Shown: one piece after another, positions 34,567 through 44,282 of the stretch
Layout of the letters: each line of letters begins with the position of its first letter
How positions within the stretch are numbered: the stretch's first letter is position 1
NCBI GenBank assembly: GCA_015064545.1
Contig: SVSA01000005.1
Location: 1-46,586 of the forward strand
Source of the DNA: Oscillospiraceae bacterium
GTDB lineage: Bacteria; Bacillota; Clostridia; Oscillospirales; CAG-272
Direction of reading: 5' to 3'
Length of the DNA: 46,586 nucleotides
Translations under genes and position numbers: made by a program
The notes under the pieces: generated by a model
Told to the model about the DNA's origin: nothing
Databases searched by the model: none
The model's input: only the letters and a program-made list of their open reading frames with translations

Positions 34567-35442
34567 ATGGAATTTGTTGTCATCACCGGTATGTCCGGCG
34601 CCGGCAAAACGCAGGCCTCTCATGTGCTGGAGGATATGGGCTATTACTGTATTGATAATATGCCGTCGGCAATGATCCCGTACTTTGCCGAAATTTACAC
34701 CAAAATGCCCGGCAAAAGTGCCAATGTTGCTTTTATTATCGATGTGCGTGGCGAAAGCGATTTTTTGCCCCTTTTGTCCGAGCTTGAGGCGCTTCGGGCG
34801 AAGGGCTTCTGTTGCCATACGGTTTTTATTGATTGCGAGGACCGCATTCTGATCAATCGGTATAAAGAAACACGCCGTGTGCATCCGTTGGTAACCTTAA
34901 AAAATATTTCGGTCAATGAGGCGCTTTCACTGGAACGCTCCATGCTGGAGCCGGTGCGAGAAGCTTCCGACTATATTATTGATACCTCGACTCTGACACC
35001 CTCCCAGCTGAAGGATAAGCTGATGGCGATTCAGAATAGCTCGCGGACAGGCAGTCTGGTCATTACCTGTATGTCCTTTGGCTATAAATACGGAATTGCC
35101 AGTGAAGCCGATATTGTTTTCGATGTCCGCTGCTTTCCGAATCCCTTCTATGTGCCCGAGCTTAAGCATCAGACCGGTCTGGATGCTGCTGTGACGGAGT
35201 ATGTGTTTTCCTTTAAGCCGACCGTTGAGTTTTTGAAAAAGCTTTATGAGATGATTGACTTTTTATTACCGCTGTATGCCGAGGAAGGGAAGACGCAGTT
35301 AACCGTCGCGATCGGTTGTACCGGCGGAAAGCATCGCTCGGTTGCCATTACCGAAGCACTTGCCGCGCATCTCGGTGGACAAGGACTCAATGTCATTACG
35401 GTACACCGTGATATTATTAAAAAGTTTATCGGAGACAAGTGA
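34567..35442 (+). CDS. rapZ: RapZ/YvcJ family nucleotide-binding protein
   Basis: In E. coli RapZ steers RNase E to the sRNA GlmZ; in Bacillus YvcJ hydrolyses nucleotides and affects competence. The 291-residue protein from the ATG at 34567 has the P-loop GMSGAGKT (8-15) and the C-terminal GCTGGKHRSVAITEAL. AGGAGG lies 6-7 nt before this ATG, while the frame open to 34510 overlaps murB without a site. The gene normally precedes yvcK and whiA; here whiA follows directly, 20 nt later. Confidence 0.95.
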   Translation: MEFVVITGMSGAGKTQASHVLEDMGYYCIDNMPSAMIPYFAEIYTKMPGKSANVAFIIDVRGESDFLPLLSELEALRAKGFCCHTVFIDCEDRILINRYKETRRVHPLVTLKNISVNEALSLERSMLEPVREASDYIIDTSTLTPSQLKDKLMAIQNSSRTGSLVITCMSFGYKYGIASEADIVFDVRCFPNPFYVPELKHQTGLDAAVTEYVFSFKPTVEFLKKLYEMIDFLLPLYAEEGKTQLTVAIGCTGGKHRSVAITEALAAHLGGQGLNVITVHRDIIKKFIGDK

Positions 35443-35462
35443 ATCCGTAAGGAGTTGTTCTC

Positions 35463-36344
35463 ATGTACGAATCCTTTTCTCAAGAAGTTAAAAATGAGAT
35501 TTGTGCCGTGCGCACGAAGCAAAGATGTTGCCGTGCCTCGCTATTGTACGGGATGATATTTGGCGCTACCGTCTTTTCTCCGAACGCGTTGATGCTCGAT
35601 ACCGAAAATCCATCCGTTGCCCTGCAGTTTTCGCGCCTGATCCGCGAATTTTCGGGATGCGGCAAACATCCGAGCGATATGTCGCTTACCCATCTGCACG
35701 ATCCGACCATGATCACGGCAGTTCTGACGGCGCTGGGCACTACCTATGAGGCAGGGCATCCCGACCCGACTGTCATGACCTGCCAGATGTGCGGATGGTC
35801 GTTTGTGAAGGGTGTCTTTCTTTCCTGCGGTACGGTCACTTCTCCCGGTAATGCCTATCATCTTGAGTTTTTGATTTCCGATGAGGCGCTGGCCGAAGCG
35901 TTCGTTGGGTTTGCCTCGACTCTCGGCTTCATGCCGAAGACGACCGAGCGCCGCGGCGGGCAGGTGGGTGTCTATGTGAAGGATAGTGAAAGCGTGCTCG
36001 ATATCTTAGGATATTTTGGAGCGAATCGTGCCGCCTTCAAGCTGTTGGATGTAAAAATCTACAAGGATCTTCGCAATAATGCCAACCGTGTGGCAAACTG
36101 CGAAACAGCCAATATCGGAAAAACCGTAGCGGCCGCCAATGAGCAAATGCGTGCGATCGAAAGCATTATCGAGGCCGGAGCGGCAGACAAGCTTCCCGAT
36201 GAGCTGCGCCAAACCTTGGATTTGCGGGCGGCTTTTCCCAATGCCACGTTATCCGAGCTGGCCGCCATGCATCAGCCGCCGATTACAAAATCCGGTGTGA
36301 ATCACCGCTTACGGCGATTGGTTGAATTTTCGAAAAAGTATTGA
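35463..36344 (+). CDS. whiA: DNA-binding protein WhiA
   Basis: WhiA controls sporulation in Streptomyces and affects division and chromosome segregation in Bacillus. The 293-residue protein has the two-part LAGLIDADG-like N-terminal region (from SFSQEVKNEIC to about 200) and a C-terminal helix-turn-helix domain, TLSELAAMHQPPITKSGVNHRLRRL (about 260-285). Length and ends are normal. AAGGAG before the ATG. Confidence 0.95.
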   Translation: MYESFSQEVKNEICAVRTKQRCCRASLLYGMIFGATVFSPNALMLDTENPSVALQFSRLIREFSGCGKHPSDMSLTHLHDPTMITAVLTALGTTYEAGHPDPTVMTCQMCGWSFVKGVFLSCGTVTSPGNAYHLEFLISDEALAEAFVGFASTLGFMPKTTERRGGQVGVYVKDSESVLDILGYFGANRAAFKLLDVKIYKDLRNNANRVANCETANIGKTVAAANEQMRAIESIIEAGAADKLPDELRQTLDLRAAFPNATLSELAAMHQPPITKSGVNHRLRRLVEFSKKY

Positions 36345-36359
36345 AAGGAGAAGACGGTC

Positions 36360-39300
36360 ATGTCCGGCTTTGTACACCTGCATCTGCATAGTGAATATAG
36401 CTTGCTCGACGGTGCCTGCCGTATTGCCGAGATCCCTAAACGGGCGGCCGAGCTGGGACAAACGGCCGTTGCCCTAACCGATCACGGCGTGATGTATGGT
36501 GCGGTTTCCTTTTTCCGCGCTTGCCGTGAGGCGGGGATTCAGCCGATTATCGGCTGTGAGGTCTATGTTGCTAAGCGTTCGCGCTTCGATAACACCGGAA
36601 GCGGAGAAACCGAACCCGATCATCTTCTTCTCCTTGTCAAAAATGAGACAGGCTATCGTAATTTGATTCACATGGTTTCGTTAGCCTTTACCGAGGGCTT
36701 TTATCGCAAGCCTCGCGTGGATCTTGAGCTTTTGGAGAAGCACAGCGAGGGCTTGATCTGTCTGTCAGCCTGCCTTGCCGGGTATATTCCGCGGCATATC
36801 ATGAACGGAGATCTTGAAGGGGCGGAGGCTTATGCTAAAACCCTCGCCCGCATCTTTGGCCGCGGCAATTTTTACCTTGAAATTCAGGATCAGGGTATCG
36901 AAGGGCAGCGTATGGTCAATGAGTGTATCGCCGGAATTTCCGAGCATACCGGTATTCCCATGGTGGCCACGAACGATGTTCATTATTTGCGTAAGCCCGA
37001 TGCCTTTACCCAGTCGGTCATGATGTGTATTCAGACCAACTCCATGGTTGCGGACGGTCGTCCGATCGGTTTTGAAACCGACGAATATTATATGAAGAGC
37101 ACCGAGGAAATGAAAGCCTTGCTCGGCCGCTTTGACGGTGCAATCGAAAATACTGTTGCGATCGCCGAGGCTTGCCGTTTTGAGTTTTCCTTCGGTAAAA
37201 CGATTCTTCCCAAATTTGAACCCCCATTCGGCTTCACGGCCAATTCTTATCTTAAAAAGCTTGCCTTGGAGGGTCTTGACCGTCGGGAAGCAAAAGGGGA
37301 TATTGTCTATGACGGAAAATTTTCCCGCCATGACTACCAGCTTCGCATTGAATACGAATTTGTCGTTGTATCCTCGATGGGATACTCCTCTTACTATCTC
37401 ATTGTCTCGGATTTTGTCAATTATGCAAAGTCCCACGGTATTCCAACCGGTCCGGGCCGTGGTTCGGGCGCCGGCAGCTTGATTGCTTATCTTCTTGGGA
37501 TAACCGAGGTGGATCCGGTTCGCTTTTCCTTGCTCTTTGAATCATTCTTGAATCCTCAGCGCGTTAGTATGCCCGATTTTGATATCGATTTCTGCTATCG
37601 CCGCCGCGATGAGGTTATTCGTTATGTTGCGGAACGCTATGGACGCGATCATGTGTCACAGATTGTTACCTTCGGTACCATGGCAGCGAAAGCATCGCTA
37701 CGCGATGTCGGCCGTGTTTTGGGAATGTCCTATGCCGAGGTGGATGCCGTGGTTCGTATGCTTCCCGATCACAAATACGGAATTACGCTACGCGAAGCGA
37801 TGGAGGATAAGGCCTTCCGTGCCGCCGTAGATGCCGATGACCGCATCCGCGAGATGGTTACGATTGCGACATCATTGGAAGGAATGCCGCGTAATGCCTC
37901 GACACACGCGGCAGGGGTAGTTATTACCGACCGACCGGTTTCCGATTATGTCCCCTTAGCGATGAACGGAGATACGGTCGTAACGCAGTTCGATATGGAT
38001 ACCGTTGCCGGTCTTGGCCTTTTGAAGTTTGACTTTCTGGCGCTCCGCTATTTGACCATACTTTCGGATACCGAAAAGGAAATACAAAAAATTGAACCGC
38101 AATTTGAGGTGAACCGCGTTCCCTTTGACGATCCCGATACCTATGCTCTTATCGCTTCAGGAAAAACCGACGGTCTCTTTCAGCTGGAATCCGGCGGAAT
38201 GCGGCAGCTTCTGGCGCAAATGAAGCCGGAATCCATTACCGATATTATGGTAGCCATTGCGCTGTACCGCCCGGGACCGATGGATGCGATTCCGAAATTT
38301 CTTGCGAACCGTGCGGATCGCTCGAAAATTGTTTATGCCATTCCTTGCCTTGCCGATATCCTGGATGAAACCTGTGGATGCATTGTCTATCAGGAACAAA
38401 TTATGCAGATCTTCCGTGAGGTTGCCGGCTATACTTACGGAAAGGCCGATGTGGTTCGTCGCGCTATCGCCAAGAAAAAGCCGGGTGTAATCGAAAAAGA
38501 ACGAGAGAGCTTTTTGCTTGGTGCGGTACAAAATGGGTATAATCGTGAGGACGCAGACCGTCTCTACGGCGAAATGACCGATTTTGCGAATTACGGCTTC
38601 AAAAAAAGCCACGCAGCCGCATATGCGTTCATTTCCTACCGTACCGCCTATCTCAAGGCTCACTATGCGCCGATGTATTATGCGGCGCTGATAACCTCGG
38701 TGTTCGGCAATCAGCCGAAGATGACCGAATATATTACCGAATGTGCTAAGCTTGGCATCAAAACGCTTCCTCCCGATATCAATGAAAGCGAAAACGGGTT
38801 TACGGTCAGTGGAGGGAATATTCGCTACGGCCTGCCGGCGATCAAGAATGTCGGTGAGCAGTTTATCCACCGCGTGATGGCAGAGCGCAGTCGCGGTCCC
38901 TTCCGTTCCTTTTATGATTTTGTTTCGCGTATGGATGGCGCCGATCTCAATCGTCGTCAGATTGAATCGCTGATCAAGGCGGGGGCCTTCGACAGCCTTG
39001 GGGTTTACCGTAGCCGTCTTTTGGCCTCTTGCGGCGAAATCCTTGAATCCCGTCAAAGTCAGACACGGGGCGGTTTGGCCGGGCAAATGGATATGTTTGC
39101 CTCGGAGGTCGTTGAGTTTCGTTATCCCGATATTCCCGAGTTCAGCTTGCGCGAAAAGCTCTTGTTGGAGAAGGAAAGCGCTGGCATGTATCTTTCGGGT
39201 CACATTCTCGATGATTATACGAAGTATCTCGCCGACCGACAGCCACTTGCCATCGGCCGTATTGTGGCCGCCTTTGGCGAGGAGGGGGACGGAGCCTTCC

Positions 39301-39887
39301 GTGAGAAGCAGGTTGTGCGTGTGGCAGGCGTTCTGACACGCATTACCCGCAAAATGACAAAAAACGGCGAGACAATGGTGTTTGCTATGCTCGAGGACCG
39401 CGGCGGAGAAATTGAGCTTTTGGTCTTCCCGAAAACGCTAGCTACTTTTGGCGAGCTTGTGAGGCCGGACATTGCCGTTGAGGTGGAGGCTGATATCTCT
39501 GTCAAGGATGGCGAGCCAAAGTTGCTGGTACGCTCGTTTCTTGCCCTTGTGCCCGACGATGCCTATGTTCCGCCAACGCCGCCTTCTGTTCCGCCGCGCA
39601 CTGTTAATGTTCCGCAGATGCCTACGGTTTCCAGCCCGGCACAGACGGAGGACTTGCGAACGAGTGAGGCCGCAAAGAAACTTTGGCTTCGTGTGCCGGA
39701 TATGTCCGGAACGGTCTTTCGGCGTGCATTGGCTCTTTGTGAGATCTTTCAAGGTGTAACGCCGCTGGTGTTCTATGACCTTTCGCGCAAAAAATATATC
39801 GCTGCTAATATTACGGTCGGCGCGACGCCGTTCCTTCTCAACGAGCTTGCTGAGGTTGTCGGAGCGGATAACCTGCGCCTTCGTTGA
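36360..39887 (+). CDS. dnaE: DNA polymerase III alpha subunit
   Basis: DnaE is a replicative polymerase; in Firmicutes it extends primers beside PolC. The 1175-residue protein has the PHP domain (about 1-270: FVHLHLHSEYSLLDG, TDHGVMYG), the palm with catalytic Asp406, Asp408 and Asp410 in MPDFDIDF, finger motifs, a helix-hairpin-helix region and a C-terminal OB-fold (about 985-1060: VAGVLTRITRKMTKNGETM). This is the DnaE1-like layout. AAAGGAG precedes the ATG. It follows whiA by 15 nt and ends the nusB-led run; no clear terminator is seen after it. Confidence 0.96.
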   Translation: MSGFVHLHLHSEYSLLDGACRIAEIPKRAAELGQTAVALTDHGVMYGAVSFFRACREAGIQPIIGCEVYVAKRSRFDNTGSGETEPDHLLLLVKNETGYRNLIHMVSLAFTEGFYRKPRVDLELLEKHSEGLICLSACLAGYIPRHIMNGDLEGAEAYAKTLARIFGRGNFYLEIQDQGIEGQRMVNECIAGISEHTGIPMVATNDVHYLRKPDAFTQSVMMCIQTNSMVADGRPIGFETDEYYMKSTEEMKALLGRFDGAIENTVAIAEACRFEFSFGKTILPKFEPPFGFTANSYLKKLALEGLDRREAKGDIVYDGKFSRHDYQLRIEYEFVVVSSMGYSSYYLIVSDFVNYAKSHGIPTGPGRGSGAGSLIAYLLGITEVDPVRFSLLFESFLNPQRVSMPDFDIDFCYRRRDEVIRYVAERYGRDHVSQIVTFGTMAAKASLRDVGRVLGMSYAEVDAVVRMLPDHKYGITLREAMEDKAFRAAVDADDRIREMVTIATSLEGMPRNASTHAAGVVITDRPVSDYVPLAMNGDTVVTQFDMDTVAGLGLLKFDFLALRYLTILSDTEKEIQKIEPQFEVNRVPFDDPDTYALIASGKTDGLFQLESGGMRQLLAQMKPESITDIMVAIALYRPGPMDAIPKFLANRADRSKIVYAIPCLADILDETCGCIVYQEQIMQIFREVAGYTYGKADVVRRAIAKKKPGVIEKERESFLLGAVQNGYNREDADRLYGEMTDFANYGFKKSHAAAYAFISYRTAYLKAHYAPMYYAALITSVFGNQPKMTEYITECAKLGIKTLPPDINESENGFTVSGGNIRYGLPAIKNVGEQFIHRVMAERSRGPFRSFYDFVSRMDGADLNRRQIESLIKAGAFDSLGVYRSRLLASCGEILESRQSQTRGGLAGQMDMFASEVVEFRYPDIPEFSLREKLLLEKESAGMYLSGHILDDYTKYLADRQPLAIGRIVAAFGEEGDGAFREKQVVRVAGVLTRITRKMTKNGETMVFAMLEDRGGEIELLVFPKTLATFGELVRPDIAVEVEADISVKDGEPKLLVRSFLALVPDDAYVPPTPPSVPPRTVNVPQMPTVSSPAQTEDLRTSEAAKKLWLRVPDMSGTVFRRALALCEIFQGVTPLVFYDLSRKKYIAANITVGATPFLLNELAEVVGADNLRLR

Positions 39888-39982
39888 GCGATATTTTTGA
39901 AATCATTCACATTGAGTTCAAATGTCAGGTATACAATACTATTGAATCTATGTAACGTAACGAGAGGAGTGTTCGCTTCGTT

Positions 39983-42652
39983 ATGAAAAAGAAATCCCGC
40001 AAGATCAACTGGAGCGATGAGCTTGCTGTTGCCGTTCGTGTGCTCGGCAAATCGATTCTGCGCTTGTTCGGTTGGATTCTCAGTGCGCTGATGACGATTT
40101 GTCTTGTCGGTGTTATTACCGGAACGGTGGTAGGCGGTGCCTTCTTGCTGTATATTCAGAATCATCTTGATACCAGCGTTGACGATTTTCAGCTGATGGC
40201 CGAGGATCGCGATACGACGACCAAAATCAGTTATCTTGATAAAAACGGTAAAATTGTCGAGCTGACTGAGGAGCGCCTCAGCGCCCTCGAAAACCGTGTT
40301 TGGGTCGAGCTGGATGATATGAGTCCGTATTTACCGCAGGCCTTTATTGCGGTCGAAGATAAGCGCTTTGAATCGCATGACGGCGTTGACTGGATTCGTA
40401 CCGTAGGCGTTACGCTTGACTTTTTCTTGGGCAAGGGTATGGCGGGCGGTTCGACCATCACGCAGCAGCTGATTAAGAACATCACAGGCGATGACGATGT
40501 CAGTATTCAGCGTAAGGTGCAGGAGATTTTCCGTGCGCTCAATCTTGAAAAGCAGTATGACAAAACGCAGATTCTGGAGATGTATCTTAATAACATTTAC
40601 CTCTCCCAAGGATGCTATGGTGTTGGTGCTGCTGCCTATGCCTATTTTGGCAAGGAGGTTTCGGAGCTTACCCTGATCGAATCGGCGGCCATTGCGGCGA
40701 TTACGCAGAACCCCTCCTACTGGGATCCCTTCATATATCCCGATAATAATGCCGATCGACGCAATTACATCATTCGTATGATGTATGAGCAGGGACGCAT
40801 TACGCAGGAGGAATATGCCGCATCCTATAACCAGGAGCTGATTCTTACTCCGCCTGGTGACGGCGATGATGTCGGCTATAATATTCATTCCTGGTATACC
40901 GATGCCGCGCAACAGGAGGCCGTATCGCTTCTGGTTAAGGAATATGGTTATACCGCTTCTTTTGCCGAAAAGCTTCTTCTTACCAGCGGCTTCACCATTG
41001 TGACAGCACAGGATCCCGAAGTGCAGGCTGTTCTTGAGAAATATTACGAGGATACCGAAAATCCGATCTGGCAGCGGCAGGATGAATCGCCGATTCAGCC
41101 CGAAAGCGCCGCGGTTGTTATTGATCCCAATAACGGCAACGTGCTTGGCCTTGTCGGTGCCCGCGGACAAAAGAATGCCAATCTTCTTCTGAACTATGCG
41201 ACCCACACCAAGCGTCCGGCCGGTTCGACAATCAAGCCGGTTGCCGTTTACGGACCGGCATTGGAGGCCGGTGTTATCACGTATGCCTCGGTATTTGACG
41301 ATGTTCCGGTTACCTTTGGCAACCGTATTGTCGATCCCGAAACCGGTGAGGTGTCCTATACCAATCCCAGTGGCTATCCTCAAAATGCGCCTCGTGCCTA
41401 TAATGGTCTGACCAATGTGGCTCACGGTGTCAAGGTTTCGAAGAATACTATATCCTGGCGTGTTCTGGAACAGCTCGGCTTACAGAATTCCTTCGAGTAC
41501 TTGACCGAGAAGCTTGGCTTCTCAACGCTTGTTTCCAGCATGACAACCTCCTCGGGCTATATTCTGACCGATATTGCCTATGCACCGCTTGCTATGGGCG
41601 AGTTCACCTATGGTGTTACGGTCAAGGAGATGACCTCCTCGTATCAGATTTTTGCCAATGGCGGAATTTACAACGAAGAGCGCATCGTTCTTCAGATTCT
41701 TGATTCGGAAGGCAACGTGGTCATTGATAACGAAAAGCAGAGCGAGATCGTTATGAGTGCGCAGAATGCCTGTATTATGACGAAGCTGCTCCGTAATGTT
41801 GTCGATACCGGTACAGCCTCCAACAAGAATGCCATTCCGTTGAAAAATACGGTGAACTGTGCCGGTAAGACCGGTACAACCGAAAATAACCGCGACCGCT
41901 GGTTTGTCGGTTACACACCGTATTATGTGTGCGGTGTCTGGTTTGGTTATTCCATGCCTCGCTCGCTGGATAAGTATAACAGCGATGTAACGGTTCCGAT
42001 GCAGGTATGGAATGCCGTGATGACAGACATTACGAAAAAATATGTCAATGAGGCGGCAAGTGGCGGAACACCGCTCAAAACCTTTGAGGTCGCTCCGGGG
42101 GTTCTGATCAATGTCACCTATTGTAAGGATTCCGGAAAGCTGATGACCGAAGCCTGCAAGGCCGATTATCGCTATTTGAAGAGCTCCTCGAATAACCGTG
42201 CCGAAATGGGATGGTTTGTCAGCGGAACCGAGCCAACCGAATACTGCGATGTGCATATGTTGGTCGATTTTGATATCGAAAACGAGCATATTGCCGTGGA
42301 GGGCTGCTATGAGTACGGCAAGGTACGGCAGGTTGGTATGTTGAATGTTTTGCGGCAGTTCCCATATAACATTCAGGTTTACGATGCCGCCTACACCTGC
42401 CAGGTGCTTCCCGACGATTACACCTACGACGGTTTTGATACCTCTCAGTACGCCTACTATTTCAACCTGTTGCCGGAAGGCTTTTTCCCGGGTACAACGA
42501 GGGGATATTATTACAATCGTATCTGTTTGGTTCATCCGCTGACAGTGGAAAAGGAAACCGAGACAGAAACCGATACCGATACACTTCTATCGTTGATTGC
42601 AGACGATCATTTTGCTTTTGCCTCACGGTTATTATCGCAAATCGGTCATTGA
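39983..42652 (+). CDS. Class A penicillin-binding protein (PBP1A-like)
   Basis: This 889-residue bifunctional enzyme builds and cross-links peptidoglycan. A cytoplasmic tail and one TM helix (about 25-55) precede the GT51 domain with catalytic Glu125 in VAVEDKRFESHDG, GGSTITQQLIKN, and RKVQEIFRALNLE. The transpeptidase has Ser415 in AGSTIKP, SKN (486-488) and KTG (629-631). The C-terminus continues about 150 residues past the usual end, with an ETETETDTDT run near 860. The 95-nt gap before it holds a weak TACAAT box at 39932 but no well-spaced -35. A GAGAGGAG site lies 14 nt before the ATG, which is rather far. Confidence 0.94.
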   Translation: MKKKSRKINWSDELAVAVRVLGKSILRLFGWILSALMTICLVGVITGTVVGGAFLLYIQNHLDTSVDDFQLMAEDRDTTTKISYLDKNGKIVELTEERLSALENRVWVELDDMSPYLPQAFIAVEDKRFESHDGVDWIRTVGVTLDFFLGKGMAGGSTITQQLIKNITGDDDVSIQRKVQEIFRALNLEKQYDKTQILEMYLNNIYLSQGCYGVGAAAYAYFGKEVSELTLIESAAIAAITQNPSYWDPFIYPDNNADRRNYIIRMMYEQGRITQEEYAASYNQELILTPPGDGDDVGYNIHSWYTDAAQQEAVSLLVKEYGYTASFAEKLLLTSGFTIVTAQDPEVQAVLEKYYEDTENPIWQRQDESPIQPESAAVVIDPNNGNVLGLVGARGQKNANLLLNYATHTKRPAGSTIKPVAVYGPALEAGVITYASVFDDVPVTFGNRIVDPETGEVSYTNPSGYPQNAPRAYNGLTNVAHGVKVSKNTISWRVLEQLGLQNSFEYLTEKLGFSTLVSSMTTSSGYILTDIAYAPLAMGEFTYGVTVKEMTSSYQIFANGGIYNEERIVLQILDSEGNVVIDNEKQSEIVMSAQNACIMTKLLRNVVDTGTASNKNAIPLKNTVNCAGKTGTTENNRDRWFVGYTPYYVCGVWFGYSMPRSLDKYNSDVTVPMQVWNAVMTDITKKYVNEAASGGTPLKTFEVAPGVLINVTYCKDSGKLMTEACKADYRYLKSSSNNRAEMGWFVSGTEPTEYCDVHMLVDFDIENEHIAVEGCYEYGKVRQVGMLNVLRQFPYNIQVYDAAYTCQVLPDDYTYDGFDTSQYAYYFNLLPEGFFPGTTRGYYYNRICLVHPLTVEKETETETDTDTLLSLIADDHFAFASRLLSQIGH

Positions 42653-42673
42653 TCTAACAACAGATAAAAAATG

Positions 42674-42701
42674 ATCGTCCCGAGGAAACCCTCGGGACGA
42701 T
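42674..42701. terminator. Perfect hairpin between the PBP gene and the methyltransferase-like gene
   Basis: ATCGTCCCGAGG (42674-42685) and CCTCGGGACGAT (42690-42701) form a 12-bp perfect stem with loop AAAC. An A-run precedes it (T-run in the minus direction), while on the plus side only TTCTTACC follows. It should stop PBP transcription at least partly, yet the next gene starts only 8 nt later. Confidence 0.75.
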
Positions 42702-42708
42702 TCTTACC

Positions 42709-43587
42709 ATGATGATGAAATATGATGAAATGAATGCGGCAAACCGCGAATTGTTTCGCCGCTTGAGTGTGTTTTTAAACCACGAACCCGATTTTGTTCA
42801 GGATACCATTATCCGGGAGCTGACCGAGGACTGTGGATTAACCGAAGAAGATGCTTTTCGTACCGTTCTTGCCGCGGCGCTTGGATACCGTGTCGGCGAA
42901 TCGAGAGAGGATACGGAGCTGGTACGGCGTTTCTTTCCCTTAATGATTCGAAAGGCGGATGTTGAACGGTATCGTAACGATCCCTATTATCGTTCGATCC
43001 GGTTTCCCACCGTATCGCAGGGACGATGGCAGTTGACCACGCAGTGTTATCAACCTTATGAAGCGTTCGTCTGCGGGGATCCGCAGATAAAGCATGGTTA
43101 CATTTTACCGCAAATCGGTTTTTTTGATACTGCCTTTTTCTATCCTGCCGTCCTGCAAAACGGACGGGAATGGATGACGGTAACGCCCAATGAGATCGTA
43201 ACAATGGAGGGACCGATTCATCGGGCAAAGGGAAGGGTTGTTGCCTACGGTCTTGGCCTGGGTTACTATGCTTTTATGGTGGCCCGAAAAGCCGATGTGT
43301 CCTCGGTAACGGTTATCGAGCATGACCGCAACAGTATCCGACTGTTTGAAACCTATTTGCTTCCATTGTTTCCGTGCCGCGATAAAATCCGTGTCATCTG
43401 TGCCGATGCGTTTGACTATGCAGAACATGATATTCCGATACAGAAACCGGATCATGTCTTTGCCGATATCTGGCACGATCCCTCCGATGGCGTTGACGCC
43501 TATCGACGGTTTCGATCGTGCGAAGGCTTGTCGCCGGATACGGTATACGATTATTGGATTGAGGATACGCTGAAGCTGTATCTGTAA
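42709..43587 (+). CDS. SAM-dependent methyltransferase-like protein
   Basis: This 292-residue protein has a Rossmann core in the second half: GRVVAYGLGLGYYAFMVAR (about 176-194) as the glycine-rich SAM loop, VTVIEHDRNSIRLFE with the acidic residue that holds the ribose, VICADAFDYA, and DHVFADIWHDPSDG. The pattern is close to spermidine-synthase-like and class I methyltransferases. The N-terminal 130 residues are helical and unassigned. Three ATG codons in a row (42709, 42712, 42715) follow a hairpin with no ribosome site at the right distance. Its stop is only 14 nt from the end of the convergent pyrophosphatase gene. The substrate is unknown. Confidence 0.7.
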   Translation: MMMKYDEMNAANRELFRRLSVFLNHEPDFVQDTIIRELTEDCGLTEEDAFRTVLAAALGYRVGESREDTELVRRFFPLMIRKADVERYRNDPYYRSIRFPTVSQGRWQLTTQCYQPYEAFVCGDPQIKHGYILPQIGFFDTAFFYPAVLQNGREWMTVTPNEIVTMEGPIHRAKGRVVAYGLGLGYYAFMVARKADVSSVTVIEHDRNSIRLFETYLLPLFPCRDKIRVICADAFDYAEHDIPIQKPDHVFADIWHDPSDGVDAYRRFRSCEGLSPDTVYDYWIEDTLKLYL

Positions 43588-43601
43588 AACAAGAAGCGTA
43601 C

Positions 43602-44132
43602 TTATTTTCCGTAAATCTCGCGATACGAGATAATGGATTGATGAATGATGCGGATGGCTTCGCTTGGACCATACAGGGTACGGATATCGGTTTGCTTGTT
43701 TTCAAGCTGCTTGTATACTGTGAAGAAATGAAGCATTTCATCAAAGATATGGGGCGGAAGATCGTCGATGTGCTTGATGTGGTTATAGTTTGGATCCGAG
43801 AAGGGAATGGCAATGATCTTGTCGTCGTTTCGACCACCGTCCAGCATGCGGATAACACCAATGGGATAGACCTGTACCAGCGTCATAGGGTTGATCGGCT
43901 CAGCAGAAATGACTAAAACATCCAGCGGGTCATCGTCCTCTGCAAAGGTGCGGGGAATAAAGCCATAGTTAGCAGGATAGTGGGTGGAGGTATAGAGTGT
44001 ACGATCAAGGCGAAGCAAGCCCGTTGTTTTGTCAAGCTCGTATTTATTTTTGCCGCCCTTGGGAATTTCAATAACCGCCGTAAAGTTTTCGTCTTGAATA
44101 AATTCGTCGGGCATGTCGTGCCAAATGTTCAT
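43602..44132 (-). CDS. ppa: Inorganic pyrophosphatase (soluble, family I)
   Basis: Ppa splits pyrophosphate and drives biosynthesis forward. The 176-residue protein from the ATG at 44132 has KGGKNKYELDKTTGLLRLDR, YPANYGFIPRTF and the signature EDDDPLDVLV with its metal-binding Asp residues. The frame stays open to 44222, but AAAGGAG lies 10 nt before 44132 and a promoter lies inside the longer version, so the short form is right. The gene is divergent from the glycosyltransferase gene. Confidence 0.95.
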   Translation of the reverse strand: MNIWHDMPDEFIQDENFTAVIEIPKGGKNKYELDKTTGLLRLDRTLYTSTHYPANYGFIPRTFAEDDDPLDVLVISAEPINPMTLVQVYPIGVIRMLDGGRNDDKIIAIPFSDPNYNHIKHIDDLPPHIFDEMLHFFTVYKQLENKQTDIRTLYGPSEAIRIIHQSIISYREIYGK

Positions 44133-44171
44133 AGGGTCGTGACTCCTTTCACGTGAGATGATGTGGCAATA

Positions 44172-44200
44172 AGTATAGCAGAAAACCACCGAAATGTCAA
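44172..44200 (-). promoter_or_regulatory. Sigma-A promoter of ppa
   Basis: On the minus strand a perfect TTGACA (44200-44195), 17 bases, then TATACT (44177-44172), about 40 nt before the ppa ATG. Confidence 0.85.
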
Positions 44201-44225
44201 TATTTTCCTCCGGTTTTGTCAACGC

Positions 44226-44254
44226 TTGACAGGATAGTGGGCTTATGCTATAAT
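44226..44254 (+). promoter_or_regulatory. Consensus sigma-A promoter of the glycosyltransferase gene
   Basis: A perfect TTGACA (44226-44231), 17 bases and a perfect TATAAT (44249-44254), 28 nt before the GTG start at 44283. The -35 boxes of this and the ppa promoter are 25 bases apart, facing away from each other. Confidence 0.9.
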
Positions 44255-44282
44255 ATACAAAACTTGCTAAAGGAGATTGCCT

